64,000 bases of DNA from Gracilimonas sp965227785. Lineage in GTDB: Bacteria; Bacteroidota; Rhodothermia; Balneolales; Balneolaceae. Below, piece after piece: positions 16,436-25,137 of this stretch. Within the stretch, counting starts at the first letter, position 1. Every line of letters begins with the position of its first letter. Made by a program: the position numbers and the translations under genes. The stretch is taken from positions 2,046,001 through 2,110,000 of the forward strand of contig NZ_OZ245785.1 in NCBI RefSeq assembly GCF_965227785.1, given 5' to 3'. Below the pieces are notes generated by a model. That model was not told the origin of the DNA, made no database searches, and was given only the letters and a program-made list of their open reading frames with translations.

Positions 16436-16852
16436 TTATCTGCGAAGGAAAATACCGGCATTAATTGCCTTTTTCCGACCGTCCGGACTGATATCATTTT
16501 CATGAGCCAGGTATATCTGAACAAATTTTGTAATGGATTCACTATGATCGTGGACTTTCGAAATCTCACTGTAGGTAACATCCGTCACTGTATCCGAATC
16601 TTTGTCGAGAATTAGAAAATAGCTATAACCATTCTGTATGGTAAGCTCGGCGCATCGCCTCAAGAGCATATGTTGAACATCGGTGGGTGATGTGCGGGAA
16701 TTTCCACTGAATGAAACCAGGTAGCTTTGTTCTGAAAGCTGCTTTTCACTGAAACCATAACCCCGGCGGTTTTCGGGATGATAAGATGTTGCACAACCTG
16801 CTATGAAGAATGTGATAAAAAGGAAGGAAAAGGAAATGTTTCGGTATGACAT
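16436..16852 (-). CDS. CC0125/CC1285-type small lipoprotein
   Basis: 138 residues with a lipoprotein signal ending in the lipobox FIAGC, Cys20. The segment YHPENRRGYGFSEKQLSEQS and then YLVSFSGNSRTSPTDV followed by LLRRCAELT match the CC0125/CC1285 lipoprotein family, whose function is unknown. It is expected in the periplasm or on the outer membrane. Monocistronic, convergent with the NTF2-like gene. Confidence 0.75.
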   Translation of the reverse strand: MSYRNISFSFLFITFFIAGCATSYHPENRRGYGFSEKQLSEQSYLVSFSGNSRTSPTDVQHMLLRRCAELTIQNGYSYFLILDKDSDTVTDVTYSEISKVHDHSESITKFVQIYLAHENDISPDGRKKAINAGIFLRR

Positions 16853-16917
16853 AGGGCACCTCTTTTTCCAAATAAATAGAGCCTTTTACCCACACATGTT
16901 ATTGCATGTGTATGCGA

Positions 16918-17265
16918 TCAGGGTTTAAACTCTCGTGGGGTATCCTGAAGTAAAGCTCCCGTCAATGTTGCCAGTCCGCTTACCAAACCTCCTAACACAC
17001 CGGTTATAAGAACAACCAGCAAAGGGGAGCCCACCTGAAGCATCTCGGCAATGCGGGTTGAAAGAATGGCATTATTGGCAAAATGAATGTAAAGTGCCTG
17101 TCCGCCCCAAAGAAAGAATAGAGCCAGAAAACCGAACACAAAAGATGTACCGGGTTTTTTATTAAACCACCAGCCAAATACAAGTCCGGGGATGACAATA
17201 CTCCACCAGGGCAGAAAAAGGTTTAATAAGAAAGCCGTTATTAGAATTAATACTGTCAGCAGCAT
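16918..17265 (-). CDS. Small hydrophobic membrane protein, unrecognised
   Basis: 115 residues. Hydrophobic segments lie at about 2-30 (split by a Pro-Trp-Trp turn), 42-62 and 78-106. The last is Gly-rich (ITGVLGGLVSGLATLTGALL), as in packed helix pairs. I do not recognise the family and no catalytic motif is visible. It is divergent from the PqqB-like lipoprotein gene at 17374. The absence of frame interruptions and the clean membrane pattern support a real gene. Confidence 0.6.
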   Translation of the reverse strand: MLLTVLILITAFLLNLFLPWWSIVIPGLVFGWWFNKKPGTSFVFGFLALFFLWGGQALYIHFANNAILSTRIAEMLQVGSPLLVVLITGVLGGLVSGLATLTGALLQDTPREFKP

Positions 17266-17373
17266 GATATAAGTTTTGCTTCAAAAAATGACTTCGGGAG
17301 TGTAGTAATTATTTCTGAAAACTTTCACTTTTTCAGCACTTTGAATTCACTGTTCTTTTTGGTTCATTCATTC

Positions 17374-18306
17374 ATGTTTCGACTTATTATTATACCACTC
17401 CTGCTTTTAGCTGCTTGCACTGAAAAGCAGAAAGCGCAGGAATCTTCAGAATCAGATCAATTTATTACCATTTTGGGAATCGGCCAGGATGCCGGCTTCC
17501 CACAAGCAGATTGCCTAAAAGAACACTGCCGGCAATTTTGGAATGGTTCAATCGAAAAACGACATGTAGTAAGCCTGGGCCTTACTGATCAGTCCACCGG
17601 GCAAAACTGGATGTTTGAAGCGACTCCTGATTTCACCGATCAGCTGTATCACTTAAAAACCAGCTCAGGTAGTGACGATCTTTCCGGCATCTTTTTAACC
17701 CATGCACATATCGGCCACTATACCGGATTGATGTATTTAGGCCATGAAGTAATGGGCGCCAATGAAGTTCCGGTTTATGCCATGCCAAGGATGAAGTCCT
17801 ATCTGGAAAACAATGGTCCATGGAGCCAGTTGGTCAGAATGAATAATATTTCAATACAACAACTACAGGCAGATTCCAGCATTAAGCTAAGCCCAAACCT
17901 GACGGTAGAACCGTTTTTAGTTCCTCATCGGGATGAATATTCAGAGACCGTGGGTTATCGCATTGAATCAACCAACAAGAAAGTCCTCTTCATCCCGGAT
18001 ATTAATAAATGGCATGTTTGGGAAAGAGATATCAAAGAGGAAATTGCAAAGGTTGATCTTGCCTTACTGGATGCTACCTTTTATGATTCGGGTGAACTTC
18101 CAGGCCGGAATATGAGTGACATTCCACATCCATATGTAGAAGAAAGCCTTGCTCTTTTTAAAAGCCTGCCTGCTTTAGAAAAATCAAAAGTGATGTTCAT
18201 CCATTTTAATCATACTAATCCGCTTATTCTTGATACTCCGGAGCGCCGGGAAGTAGAAGGGCTCGGATTCAGAGTTGCTTCTGAAGGATTGAAAATCCCA
18301 TTATGA
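17374..18306 (+). CDS. PqqB-like metallo-beta-lactamase-fold lipoprotein
   Basis: 310 residues from the ATG at 17374, which gives a lipoprotein signal (MFRLIIIPLLLLAAC, Cys at 15). An upstream TTG at 17341 would bury that signal. The mature part follows PqqB: an early ILGIGQDAGFPQADC, THAHIGHYTGL at the HxHxDH site, VPHRDEYSETVGY, and late HFNHTNPL. The usual Asp of HxHxDH is Gly. No other PQQ genes are nearby, so a role in PQQ synthesis is not supported; it may be an envelope hydrolase. It overlaps the VOC gene by 4 bp. Confidence 0.82.
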   Translation: MFRLIIIPLLLLAACTEKQKAQESSESDQFITILGIGQDAGFPQADCLKEHCRQFWNGSIEKRHVVSLGLTDQSTGQNWMFEATPDFTDQLYHLKTSSGSDDLSGIFLTHAHIGHYTGLMYLGHEVMGANEVPVYAMPRMKSYLENNGPWSQLVRMNNISIQQLQADSSIKLSPNLTVEPFLVPHRDEYSETVGYRIESTNKKVLFIPDINKWHVWERDIKEEIAKVDLALLDATFYDSGELPGRNMSDIPHPYVEESLALFKSLPALEKSKVMFIHFNHTNPLILDTPERREVEGLGFRVASEGLKIPL

Positions 18307-18674
18307 ATAACTTCCTGAATATATCTCCTGTTCTGCCCGCCAACGACATCAAAGCAGAAATTGATTTCTTCGAAAGGCTGGGGTTTGAAAATGTGTATGA
18401 TTCCTTGAATTATTCTGACAAGTTGGACTATGCCGTCCTTCACCGAGACGGGCAGAATATTCACCTGCAATTTCAATTTGAGTCAGATATGCCTGACGAG
18501 AGTAATGCCCAGCAAATCAAAATTTGGGTTACCGACTTAGATAGCCTGGAATCAGAGTTCAAAGAGAAAGGCTTCCCCATAAAACGAAGAAATAACACTC
18601 CATGGGGAACAAACGAACTTGGTTTTTACTCACCCGCTCATAACGCCATTATTTTCGTTCAAGACCTAGAGTAG
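18303..18674 (+). CDS. VOC-superfamily protein
   Basis: 123 residues, one VOC module: SPVLPANDIKAEIDFFERLG opens it, and NELGFYSPAHNAIIFVQ closes it, as in bleomycin-resistance-like proteins. The ATGA overlap with the preceding lipoprotein gene implies translational coupling. Substrate unknown. It is a different subfamily from the VOC gene at 304, so this is not a local duplication. Confidence 0.85.
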   Translation: MNNFLNISPVLPANDIKAEIDFFERLGFENVYDSLNYSDKLDYAVLHRDGQNIHLQFQFESDMPDESNAQQIKIWVTDLDSLESEFKEKGFPIKRRNNTPWGTNELGFYSPAHNAIIFVQDLE

Positions 18675-18739
18675 CAGATTGGCTGCTTATCAACATAAAC
18701 TTGCGTTACCAACACACTTCTTATTTGAGTAAACTGAAA

Positions 18740-18761
18740 GTTACATATATATTTAAGTAAC
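18740..18761. promoter_or_regulatory. Candidate operator upstream of the ArsR-type gene
   Basis: GTTAC (18740-18744) and GTAAC (18757-18761) form a short inverted repeat around an AT-rich centre, 56 bp before the ArsR-type gene. ArsR-family proteins commonly bind such AT-rich dyads and autoregulate. The arms are only 5 bp, so chance is not excluded. Confidence 0.25.
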
Positions 18762-18816
18762 CCTTAGATTACTGATTGTTCAAAAAATTGCCCTTAAAAA
18801 CCATTGGAGCCCATTT

Positions 18817-19110
18817 ATGAAACTTCCTGATTTAGATGTATTCCAGGTAATCGCTGATCCTTCTCGGAGAAAAATCCTTGAAATGCTAACTGAAGAAACA
18901 CATACCATCAACTCTTTGGCTGAGAATTTTGATATAAGCCGGCCGGCCATTTCCAAGCACGTAAACATCCTTCACGATAACGGCTTTATAAACATTACAA
19001 AGAAGGGAAGAGAGCGCTACTGCTCTTTACACACTGATGGCTTTTTGGAAGTACAACGATGGCTTAGCTTCTTTACCAACTACTGGAGAAACAAGGTCAA
19101 CAATTCGTAA
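18817..19110 (+). CDS. ArsR-family winged-helix regulator
   Basis: 97 residues. The DPSRRKILEML helix, the recognition segment ISRPAISKHVNILHDNGFI and the wing KKGRERYCSL are typical ArsR/SdpR-type features. No Cys pairs of metal sensors are seen. Regulators of this subtype are usually paired with a SRPBCC (AHSA1) gene or a transporter; here the next gene is a secreted serine hydrolase 73 bp downstream, which is the likeliest local target. An AT-rich dyad lies upstream. Confidence 0.88.
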   Translation: MKLPDLDVFQVIADPSRRKILEMLTEETHTINSLAENFDISRPAISKHVNILHDNGFINITKKGRERYCSLHTDGFLEVQRWLSFFTNYWRNKVNNS

Positions 19111-19183
19111 CCAAAACAGACTTTAACTTGGGTTTAAAAATCATTTTTGTAGATTCGATCATTATCTAATCCAACTAAATGCT

Positions 19184-20392
19184 ATGCGCCGATTATCGAT
19201 ACTTCTGCTGCTGTTTGTAACCACCTCTACACTTCAAGCACAAACCTACTATCCCGGGAGCTGGGGTGACTGGGAGAAAAAGTCACCGGAAGAAGTGGGT
19301 ATGAATGCAGAAAAAATTCAGTTGGCTATAGAATATGCCCAGGATGAAGAGTCGGAAAACCCTCGAAGTATGGAAGAAAATCACTACGGAACCTTCGGGC
19401 GTGAACCGTTTGGAGACGGCATCGGGCCATTCAAGGATCGGGGCGAACAAACCGGGATTATCGTAAAAGACGGATATATCATCGCTGAATGGGGTGAGCC
19501 ATTTCGGGTAGATATGACTCACAGTGTTACCAAAAGTTTCCTGACTACCACTGTGGGGGTTGCTTATGATCGGGGTCTAATTCGGGATGTAAACGACAAA
19601 GTAGACCCCTATATGGCTCCGATTTATTTCATGGAATGGGACGATAACCAAAACAAAGCTGATCGATTTAAAGAGCCTAAAGTTTTCCAGCCCTTTAAAG
19701 GAAATCACAACTCCAAGATCACCTGGAATCACCTGCTTCGCCAGACTTCCGATTGGGAGGGCACATTGTGGGGAAAACCCGACTGGGCTGATCGGCCTTC
19801 CGGTGAGCGCTCTGAGTGGATGACCCGCGAACGCTTTGAACCGGGCACCGAGTGGGAGTACAATGATGTACGCGTGAACCTGCTGGCTCTTGCAGCCATG
19901 AATGTGCTGAGAGAACCGCTCCCGAAAGTTTTGCGGGAAGAAGTGATGGATAAAATAGGAGCCTCTCCTACCTGGCGCTGGATGGGATATGAAAATTCCT
20001 GGGTGATTATTGACGGACAGCAGATGCAGGCCGTAAGTGGTGGCGGACACTGGGGCGGAGGCATGTTTATCAGTGCCCGCGATCAAGCCCGGTTTGGACT
20101 TCTCACCTTACGAAACGGAAAATGGAAAGACGAGCAGATCATTTCGGAAGAATGGAATAAAATGGCTCAAACACCTACCGAAGCCAACCCGAATTATGGA
20201 TTTATGAACTGGTTTTTGAATGTGAATAAAGACCGGCTTCCCAGTGCCCCAAAATCTTCTTTCTTTCACCTGGGTGCAGGTACAAACATGGTATATGTAG
20301 ATCAGGAAAATGATCTGGTTATAGTTGCCCGTTGGATTAAGGGAAGCGCTATGGATGGAGTGGTAAAGCGTGTGCTTGAGGCCATTGAATAG
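19184..20392 (+). CDS. Secreted serine hydrolase, beta-lactamase/PBP4* family
   Basis: 402 residues with a signal peptide (about 1-20, ending LQAQ). The catalytic SxxK is Ser114-Val-Thr-Lys117, the YxN equivalent is near Tyr226-Asn227, and the third motif appears as GGGHWGGG. This is the class C beta-lactamase-like fold of many periplasmic esterases and peptidases. The many aromatic and acidic residues in the lid region are typical of the non-lactamase group. It may be controlled by the ArsR-type gene just upstream. The substrate is unknown; antibiotic resistance should not be inferred. Confidence 0.87.
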   Translation: MRRLSILLLLFVTTSTLQAQTYYPGSWGDWEKKSPEEVGMNAEKIQLAIEYAQDEESENPRSMEENHYGTFGREPFGDGIGPFKDRGEQTGIIVKDGYIIAEWGEPFRVDMTHSVTKSFLTTTVGVAYDRGLIRDVNDKVDPYMAPIYFMEWDDNQNKADRFKEPKVFQPFKGNHNSKITWNHLLRQTSDWEGTLWGKPDWADRPSGERSEWMTRERFEPGTEWEYNDVRVNLLALAAMNVLREPLPKVLREEVMDKIGASPTWRWMGYENSWVIIDGQQMQAVSGGGHWGGGMFISARDQARFGLLTLRNGKWKDEQIISEEWNKMAQTPTEANPNYGFMNWFLNVNKDRLPSAPKSSFFHLGAGTNMVYVDQENDLVIVARWIKGSAMDGVVKRVLEAIE

Positions 20393-20409
20393 CCATTCTT
20401 AATTAACAC

Positions 20410-20453
20410 TACCCTCTTATTTTTAAATTAATTAACCTATTAGGGTATTTTTT
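20410..20453 (+). terminator. Weak terminator-like inverted repeat
   Basis: TACCCT (20410-20415) pairs with AGGGTA (20442-20447) across a long AT-rich loop, followed by a run of T. Stem strength is low, so this is a weak or false terminator between the serine hydrolase and the M23-like gene. Confidence 0.3.
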
Positions 20454-20472
20454 AAATAAGACCACTGTAGTT

Positions 20473-21408
20473 ATGCCTTTACACAAGTTATCCGGTTTAA
20501 TCCTCCTGTTTATTACGTTCGGTTTTTCCAATGCCTTCGCTCAATATGCAGACCTGCCTATTACCATAGAAGTAGAATATAACGATGAAGGAGAGCCTAC
20601 TTTTTATGCAAAAAATGAGTCCTTTACACCATATACTGTAAGTCTGGATTTTTCGTCAGTAAGTAATGCCATGCCTCCCAATCCAAATCCTTATAAAAAA
20701 ACGGTTCGCTTTGGAAGGACCAAGGTTCTTGAGATTGAAAAATCCGGAATGGCTGATTCTTATGTGAGGTTTTCATACACCTACTCTTATAATATCGGGT
20801 GCATGGACACTGAGCCGGATGAGCTGGAATACCTACTCCCGGTTGGAAAAGGAAAAGCCACGGAAATATTCGGGCTCAGCCATATTGGTGAGATGTTTGA
20901 TAAAGAAACCCCGGATGATTTCTATGCACTTGGCTTCAGAGCCGAAGCAGGAGATACCGTTTACGCGAGCAGAGGAGGAACCATAACAGACATTGAAGTT
21001 GATCACGATGATTCTGAGACAGAAAATTACTTCACTTCGAATTATAACTATGTTCAGATTGTACACGAAGATTGCACCTTTGGGTCATACTCTCACCTGA
21101 AGAAAGACGGCATCCTTGTGGAAGTGGGAGATGATATTGTGGCCGGTGATCCGATCGGCATTGTAGCTTCGAAAGAAGATGAAGCTGAGATCGGCTTCCG
21201 TTTCACACTCGCCTACAAAAACGATGATTACAGAAGCGGGTCTGACGATAAGTACTGGAATTATTCCGTCCCCCTGTTCCGTACTTCCGTTGAAAAGAGT
21301 GCCAAACTCAAACCCGATCATATGTACAGGGCCGTACACCCGGTAGATATCATCACTCAGGAAATGGGATGGTTTGAACGAAGACGATGGAAAAAAAGAA
21401 ACCGATGA
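20473..21408 (+). CDS. Secreted degenerate M23 (LytM-like) protein
   Basis: 311 residues with a signal peptide ending AFAQ. The second half has an M23 skeleton: GFRAEAGDTVYASRGGTI, then YSHLKKDGILVEVGDDIVAGDPIGIV. The metal ligands are missing: the HxxxD element before AGDTVYA is absent, and EIGFRFTLAY stands where HxHFE should be. It is therefore probably not an active endopeptidase, but a binding or activating protein like other dead LytM factors. The last codons overlap the next gene (ATGA). Confidence 0.78.
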   Translation: MPLHKLSGLILLFITFGFSNAFAQYADLPITIEVEYNDEGEPTFYAKNESFTPYTVSLDFSSVSNAMPPNPNPYKKTVRFGRTKVLEIEKSGMADSYVRFSYTYSYNIGCMDTEPDELEYLLPVGKGKATEIFGLSHIGEMFDKETPDDFYALGFRAEAGDTVYASRGGTITDIEVDHDDSETENYFTSNYNYVQIVHEDCTFGSYSHLKKDGILVEVGDDIVAGDPIGIVASKEDEAEIGFRFTLAYKNDDYRSGSDDKYWNYSVPLFRTSVEKSAKLKPDHMYRAVHPVDIITQEMGWFERRRWKKRNR

Positions 21409-22052
21409 ATAAAACAGCGATCGTTATTGGCGCTACCGGCCTGGTTGGTTCTCAGGTTTTGAGACAGCTTTTAGATGACGAACGCTACGAAATCGTAAAG
21501 GTCTTTCATCGTCGGAGCACAGGTGTTGAGCACCCTAAGCTGGAGGAACATATAGTTGATTTCGATAACATTGAGGAATGGAAACACCGGCTTACAGGAG
21601 ATGAACTGTATTCTGCGCTGGGCACCACTCTTAAACAAGCCGGGAGCCAGGAGAGGCAGTACACCATAGACTTCACCTATCAATATGAAACAGCTAAAGC
21701 AGCCGCTGAAAATGGTGTAACGAAGTTTTCACTGGTTTCATCAGCCGGAGCAAATGCTGAGTCCCGCGCTTTTTATACCCGGCTTAAAGGGGAACTGGAT
21801 GAAGCCGTTAAAGAACTCACTTTTAAAGTTATCACGATCCTGCGCCCTTCCATTCTGGATGGTGACCGAAGCGAAAACAGACCGGGAGAAGTCATCGGAA
21901 TTTTTATGGCCAGAATTTTCACCAAAATTCCGGGCCTAAAAAAATACCGGCCCATCTTTGCAGGAAAGGTTGCAGAAGGAATGATCAATTCGCTGCAGAA
22001 ATGCCCGAAGGGATATCACATCTTTGAGCTGGATGAGATTTTTTATTTGTAG
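21405..22052 (+). CDS. NAD(P)-binding Rossmann protein, HTATIP2/YwnB-like
   Basis: 215 residues from the ATG at 21405, whose A is four bases before the end of the M23-like gene, so translational coupling is likely. An upstream ATG at 21387 adds only six lysine-rich residues. The nucleotide motif GATGLVGSQVL lies at the N-terminus. Later features are ELYSALGTTLKQAGS, LVSSAGANAESRAFYTRLKGELD (a Y-x-x-x-K pair of atypical SDRs) and ILRPSILDGDR. It resembles oxidoreductases of the HTATIP2 type. Substrate unknown; cytoplasmic. Confidence 0.85.
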   Translation: MNKTAIVIGATGLVGSQVLRQLLDDERYEIVKVFHRRSTGVEHPKLEEHIVDFDNIEEWKHRLTGDELYSALGTTLKQAGSQERQYTIDFTYQYETAKAAAENGVTKFSLVSSAGANAESRAFYTRLKGELDEAVKELTFKVITILRPSILDGDRSENRPGEVIGIFMARIFTKIPGLKKYRPIFAGKVAEGMINSLQKCPKGYHIFELDEIFYL

Positions 22053-22104
22053 GTCGGTTTAGTTAATATCTGCCTCAATCTTTAAATCAGATTTTATACG
22101 CCTC

Positions 22105-23403
22105 ATGAAAAAGCTTCTACTCCTATTACTGATTACTTTTATAACCACACCTGTCTTTGCTCAAACAGCAACCGACCTAAAGAAAATAATCGATGAGCGG
22201 GCTAATGAAATTGAGCAACAAGTCATAGACTGGCGCCGGCACTTTCACGAAAATCCGGAGCTATCTAACCGGGAGTTTGAAACGGCCGCTTATATTGCTG
22301 AATATCTGAACGAGCTGGGACTGGATGTGGAAACCGAAGTGGCCCACACCGGAGTGGTTGCTCTTTTGGAAGGCGGCAAACCCGGGCCTGTTATAGCTTT
22401 ACGTGCCGACATGGACGCACTTCCCGTTACCGAGCGAACGGATGTGCCCTTTAAATCCACAGCAACCGGAATGTATCAAGGCAAAGAAGTGGGAGTGATG
22501 CATGCTTGTGGGCATGATACTCATATGGCCATCCTGATGGGTGTCGCAAAAATATTAACGGAGATGAAAGACGACATTAAAGGAACCATTAAATTTATCT
22601 TTCAGCCTGCCGAAGAAGGAGCTCCACAGGGCGAAGAAGGCGGTGGTGAACTGATGGTTAAGGAAGGCGTTTTAGAGAACCCTGATGTAGATGTAATCTT
22701 CGGGTTACATATTAATGATGCCACCCCCATTGGCACCATTCGCTACCGGCCGGAAGGGATTATGGCCAGCGTAAACAGTTTCAGCCTCGATATCAAAGGG
22801 AAGCAGGCGCACGGCTCTGCACCCTGGAATGGCGTGGATCCTATTGTAACCGCGGCTCAGATCATCAACAATGCCCAAACCATCGTAAGCCGTAACATGG
22901 AGCTTACGAAACAAGCTGCCGTTGTTACTTTTGGTGTGATTGAAGGCGGAGTACGGCATAACATCATCCCCGAAAGCATTCACCTGGAAGGAACCATCAG
23001 GGCGCTGGATGAAGACATGCGCCAGCTTATATTTAAGCGATTGGAAACCATCGTCCAGAATACAGCGGAAAGTAACGGGGCCGAAGCAACCCTGACTATC
23101 CACAAAGGATATCCCATCACTTATAACGATCCGGAATTAACGGCCATGATGGCTCCAACCCTTGAAGAAGTAGCCGGAGAAGAAAATGCCGTAATCATGG
23201 ATGCCATTACCGGGGCTGAAGACTTCTCATTTTTCCAGAAAGAAGTGCCCGGACTGTATTTCTTCATAGGCGGAAAAGCCCCTGACCGGGAAGCAGCCGG
23301 ACATCACACCCCGGATTTCTACATTGACGAAAGCGGCATGAAATTAGGCGTTCGGGCCATGAGCAACCTGGTGATTGACTATATGAATTCCGCCGGCATG
23401 TGA
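22105..23403 (+). CDS. Secreted M20D amidohydrolase / aminoacylase
   Basis: 432 residues with a signal peptide ending VFAQ. It is a full M20D enzyme: RRHFHENPELSNREFET opens it, then ALRADMDALPV, the metal-binding HACGHDTHM, QPAEEG, FGLH and the late GHHTPDF. The dimerisation lid lies near residues 225-340. Members cleave N-acyl amino acids or indole-3-acetyl and hippurate-like amides using a dinuclear metal site. The signal peptide puts it in the periplasm or outside, in a block of exported hydrolases. Confidence 0.92.
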   Translation: MKKLLLLLLITFITTPVFAQTATDLKKIIDERANEIEQQVIDWRRHFHENPELSNREFETAAYIAEYLNELGLDVETEVAHTGVVALLEGGKPGPVIALRADMDALPVTERTDVPFKSTATGMYQGKEVGVMHACGHDTHMAILMGVAKILTEMKDDIKGTIKFIFQPAEEGAPQGEEGGGELMVKEGVLENPDVDVIFGLHINDATPIGTIRYRPEGIMASVNSFSLDIKGKQAHGSAPWNGVDPIVTAAQIINNAQTIVSRNMELTKQAAVVTFGVIEGGVRHNIIPESIHLEGTIRALDEDMRQLIFKRLETIVQNTAESNGAEATLTIHKGYPITYNDPELTAMMAPTLEEVAGEENAVIMDAITGAEDFSFFQKEVPGLYFFIGGKAPDREAAGHHTPDFYIDESGMKLGVRAMSNLVIDYMNSAGM

Positions 23404-23450
23404 ACTGTTGATAAAGCGGAATAAATCCTAAACCCAACTCAACTATATTT

Positions 23451-24524
23451 ATGCAAAAGCGATTTAGTTTTCTGATTCTATTCTCATTCCTGACTCTTAC
23501 CGCCTTTGGGCAGGAAGTGGCCGTTCAGGAAGACATTGCCGAAGCTGAACAGCTTGTTGAATCCTATTACTACGAAAATAACATTCCCGGAATGAGCGTA
23601 AGCGTGTACCGTGGCGGTGAAATAATCTGGTCGCGCGGGTTTGGATATTCCGATCTTTCCACCCAGACACCGGTCGACCCCAATGGCACCTTGTTTCGGG
23701 TGGGAAGCGTTTCTAAAACCTACACGGCGGCGGCTGTCGGGCTGTTGTACCAGCAGGGAAAAATGGAGCTGATTGAATCAATACACACCTATGTGCCGGA
23801 GTTTCCCAAAAAGAAATATGACTTCACCGTTGAAGAAGTGGCCGGGCACCTGGCCGGAGTAAGGCACTATCGTGATAATGAATTTATGAGTACGGTTCGG
23901 TATAACACCGTAACTGCCGGGCTCGAAATCTTTAAAGAGGACACCCTTTTGTTTGAGCCGGGCTCTTCTTATTCCTATTCCAGCTATGGATGGAACCTGG
24001 TAAGCGCGGCTGTTGAAGGCGCCTCCGGTGAAGAGTTCATTTCTTATATGGAGACCGAAGTTTTTCAACCATTGGACATGAATAACACCATGCCTGATTA
24101 CGCCTATCGCGAAATTCCAGCCCGAACCAAGTTCTACATTTATCAAGACGGTGAAAATGAAGAGGCTCCTTATGTAGATAACAGCTACAAATGGGCCGGT
24201 GGCGGATTCCTTTCAACAACCGAAGATATGATCAAATTCGGGGAAGCCCACCTTACCACCGACTTTCTGAATCAGGAAACGCTGGACCGACTGATGCAAC
24301 CTCTTGAAACTGATGACGGTAAATCCACGAATTATGGAATTGGGTGGTCAACCATGGAGATTAACGGTACCGAGTGGAAAGGCCACAGCGGAGGTTCGGT
24401 AGGCGGAAGCACTATGTTTATGATGCATCTGGAAAATGAGGTTATCATTGCCTTTGCCATCAACCGGTCAAGTGCTCCGATGAACGAACTGCGCAATGAG
24501 CTGGCTAAAATTTTTATAGAGTAA
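23451..24524 (+). CDS. Secreted serine hydrolase, beta-lactamase family
   Basis: 357 residues with a signal peptide ending TAFGQ. SxxK is Ser86-Val-Ser-Lys89 in RVGSVSKTYT, the second motif appears as YSYSSYGWN, and the third as HSGG in WKGHSGGSVGG. The architecture is that of penicillin-binding-protein-like esterases. It differs enough from the hydrolase at 19184 to be an independent family member, not a tandem copy. It follows the M20D gene by 47 bp and is probably cotranscribed. Substrate unknown. Confidence 0.88.
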   Translation: MQKRFSFLILFSFLTLTAFGQEVAVQEDIAEAEQLVESYYYENNIPGMSVSVYRGGEIIWSRGFGYSDLSTQTPVDPNGTLFRVGSVSKTYTAAAVGLLYQQGKMELIESIHTYVPEFPKKKYDFTVEEVAGHLAGVRHYRDNEFMSTVRYNTVTAGLEIFKEDTLLFEPGSSYSYSSYGWNLVSAAVEGASGEEFISYMETEVFQPLDMNNTMPDYAYREIPARTKFYIYQDGENEEAPYVDNSYKWAGGGFLSTTEDMIKFGEAHLTTDFLNQETLDRLMQPLETDDGKSTNYGIGWSTMEINGTEWKGHSGGSVGGSTMFMMHLENEVIIAFAINRSSAPMNELRNELAKIFIE

Positions 24525-24616
24525 GCTGATATTTCTTCATGTAAGCATTTACATAAGAAAATGTGTGTGCTGATCTTTATTATGCTTTCCGTCGAAACTC
24601 AATAAAGACTTTATTC

Positions 24617-25126
24617 ATGAAGAAATTACTTTTACTTATCGGCATTCAATTCCTTTTTACTGTTTCCCTTATTGCTCAGCAGTGTACTATTCCTGATAAC
24701 ATTTCACTCGTAGAAAAAGAGGACTACGCTCCATACCATGAATTAGTAGTTGAATGTGTTGGCTGGCTTGAAACAACACCATTTAACGAACAGCAAGACA
24801 AAAGGAAGCTCGTTCATACTTTTTTATTCAAATGGCTATCTGGAACACCCACCCTAAGAGTCTCGATGTATATGTACCACATGGAATTTATCTCAGCTGA
24901 TACTGAAAAATTATTGATACCATTTCTTGCGGGCTGGGCTCGCTCTATTATTGAATCAGACTTTAAAATAAGTGAATACCGAGGTATGGCAGAAGGAGTT
25001 AAAACCGTTTTAACTATATCAAATTTGCCTGACGCTCCAAAAAGGAATAAAGAATTAAAACGCCTTGCCGAAGAAAAGAAGAAAGGAACTTTGGTTGCAT
25101 ATCTTAAGCAAAAGACAAAAGATTAA
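24617..25126 (+). CDS. Secreted protein of unknown function
   Basis: 169 residues from the ATG at 24617, which begins a clear signal peptide (MKKLLLLIGIQFLFTVSLIAQQ). An ATG upstream at 24563 would mask that signal and was rejected. The mature part is mostly helical, with TPFNEQQDKRKLVHTFLFKW and a Lys/Glu-rich C-terminus. I do not recognise the family. It lies 11 bp before the amylase-family gene, so the two may be cotranscribed. Confidence 0.72.
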   Translation: MKKLLLLIGIQFLFTVSLIAQQCTIPDNISLVEKEDYAPYHELVVECVGWLETTPFNEQQDKRKLVHTFLFKWLSGTPTLRVSMYMYHMEFISADTEKLLIPFLAGWARSIIESDFKISEYRGMAEGVKTVLTISNLPDAPKRNKELKRLAEEKKKGTLVAYLKQKTKD

Positions 25127-25137
25127 TAAGTACATTC

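Noticed and set aside
17341..17373. Upstream TTG start for the PqqB-like gene
   Set aside because: It would extend the clear lipoprotein signal starting at 17374 with an unlike segment.
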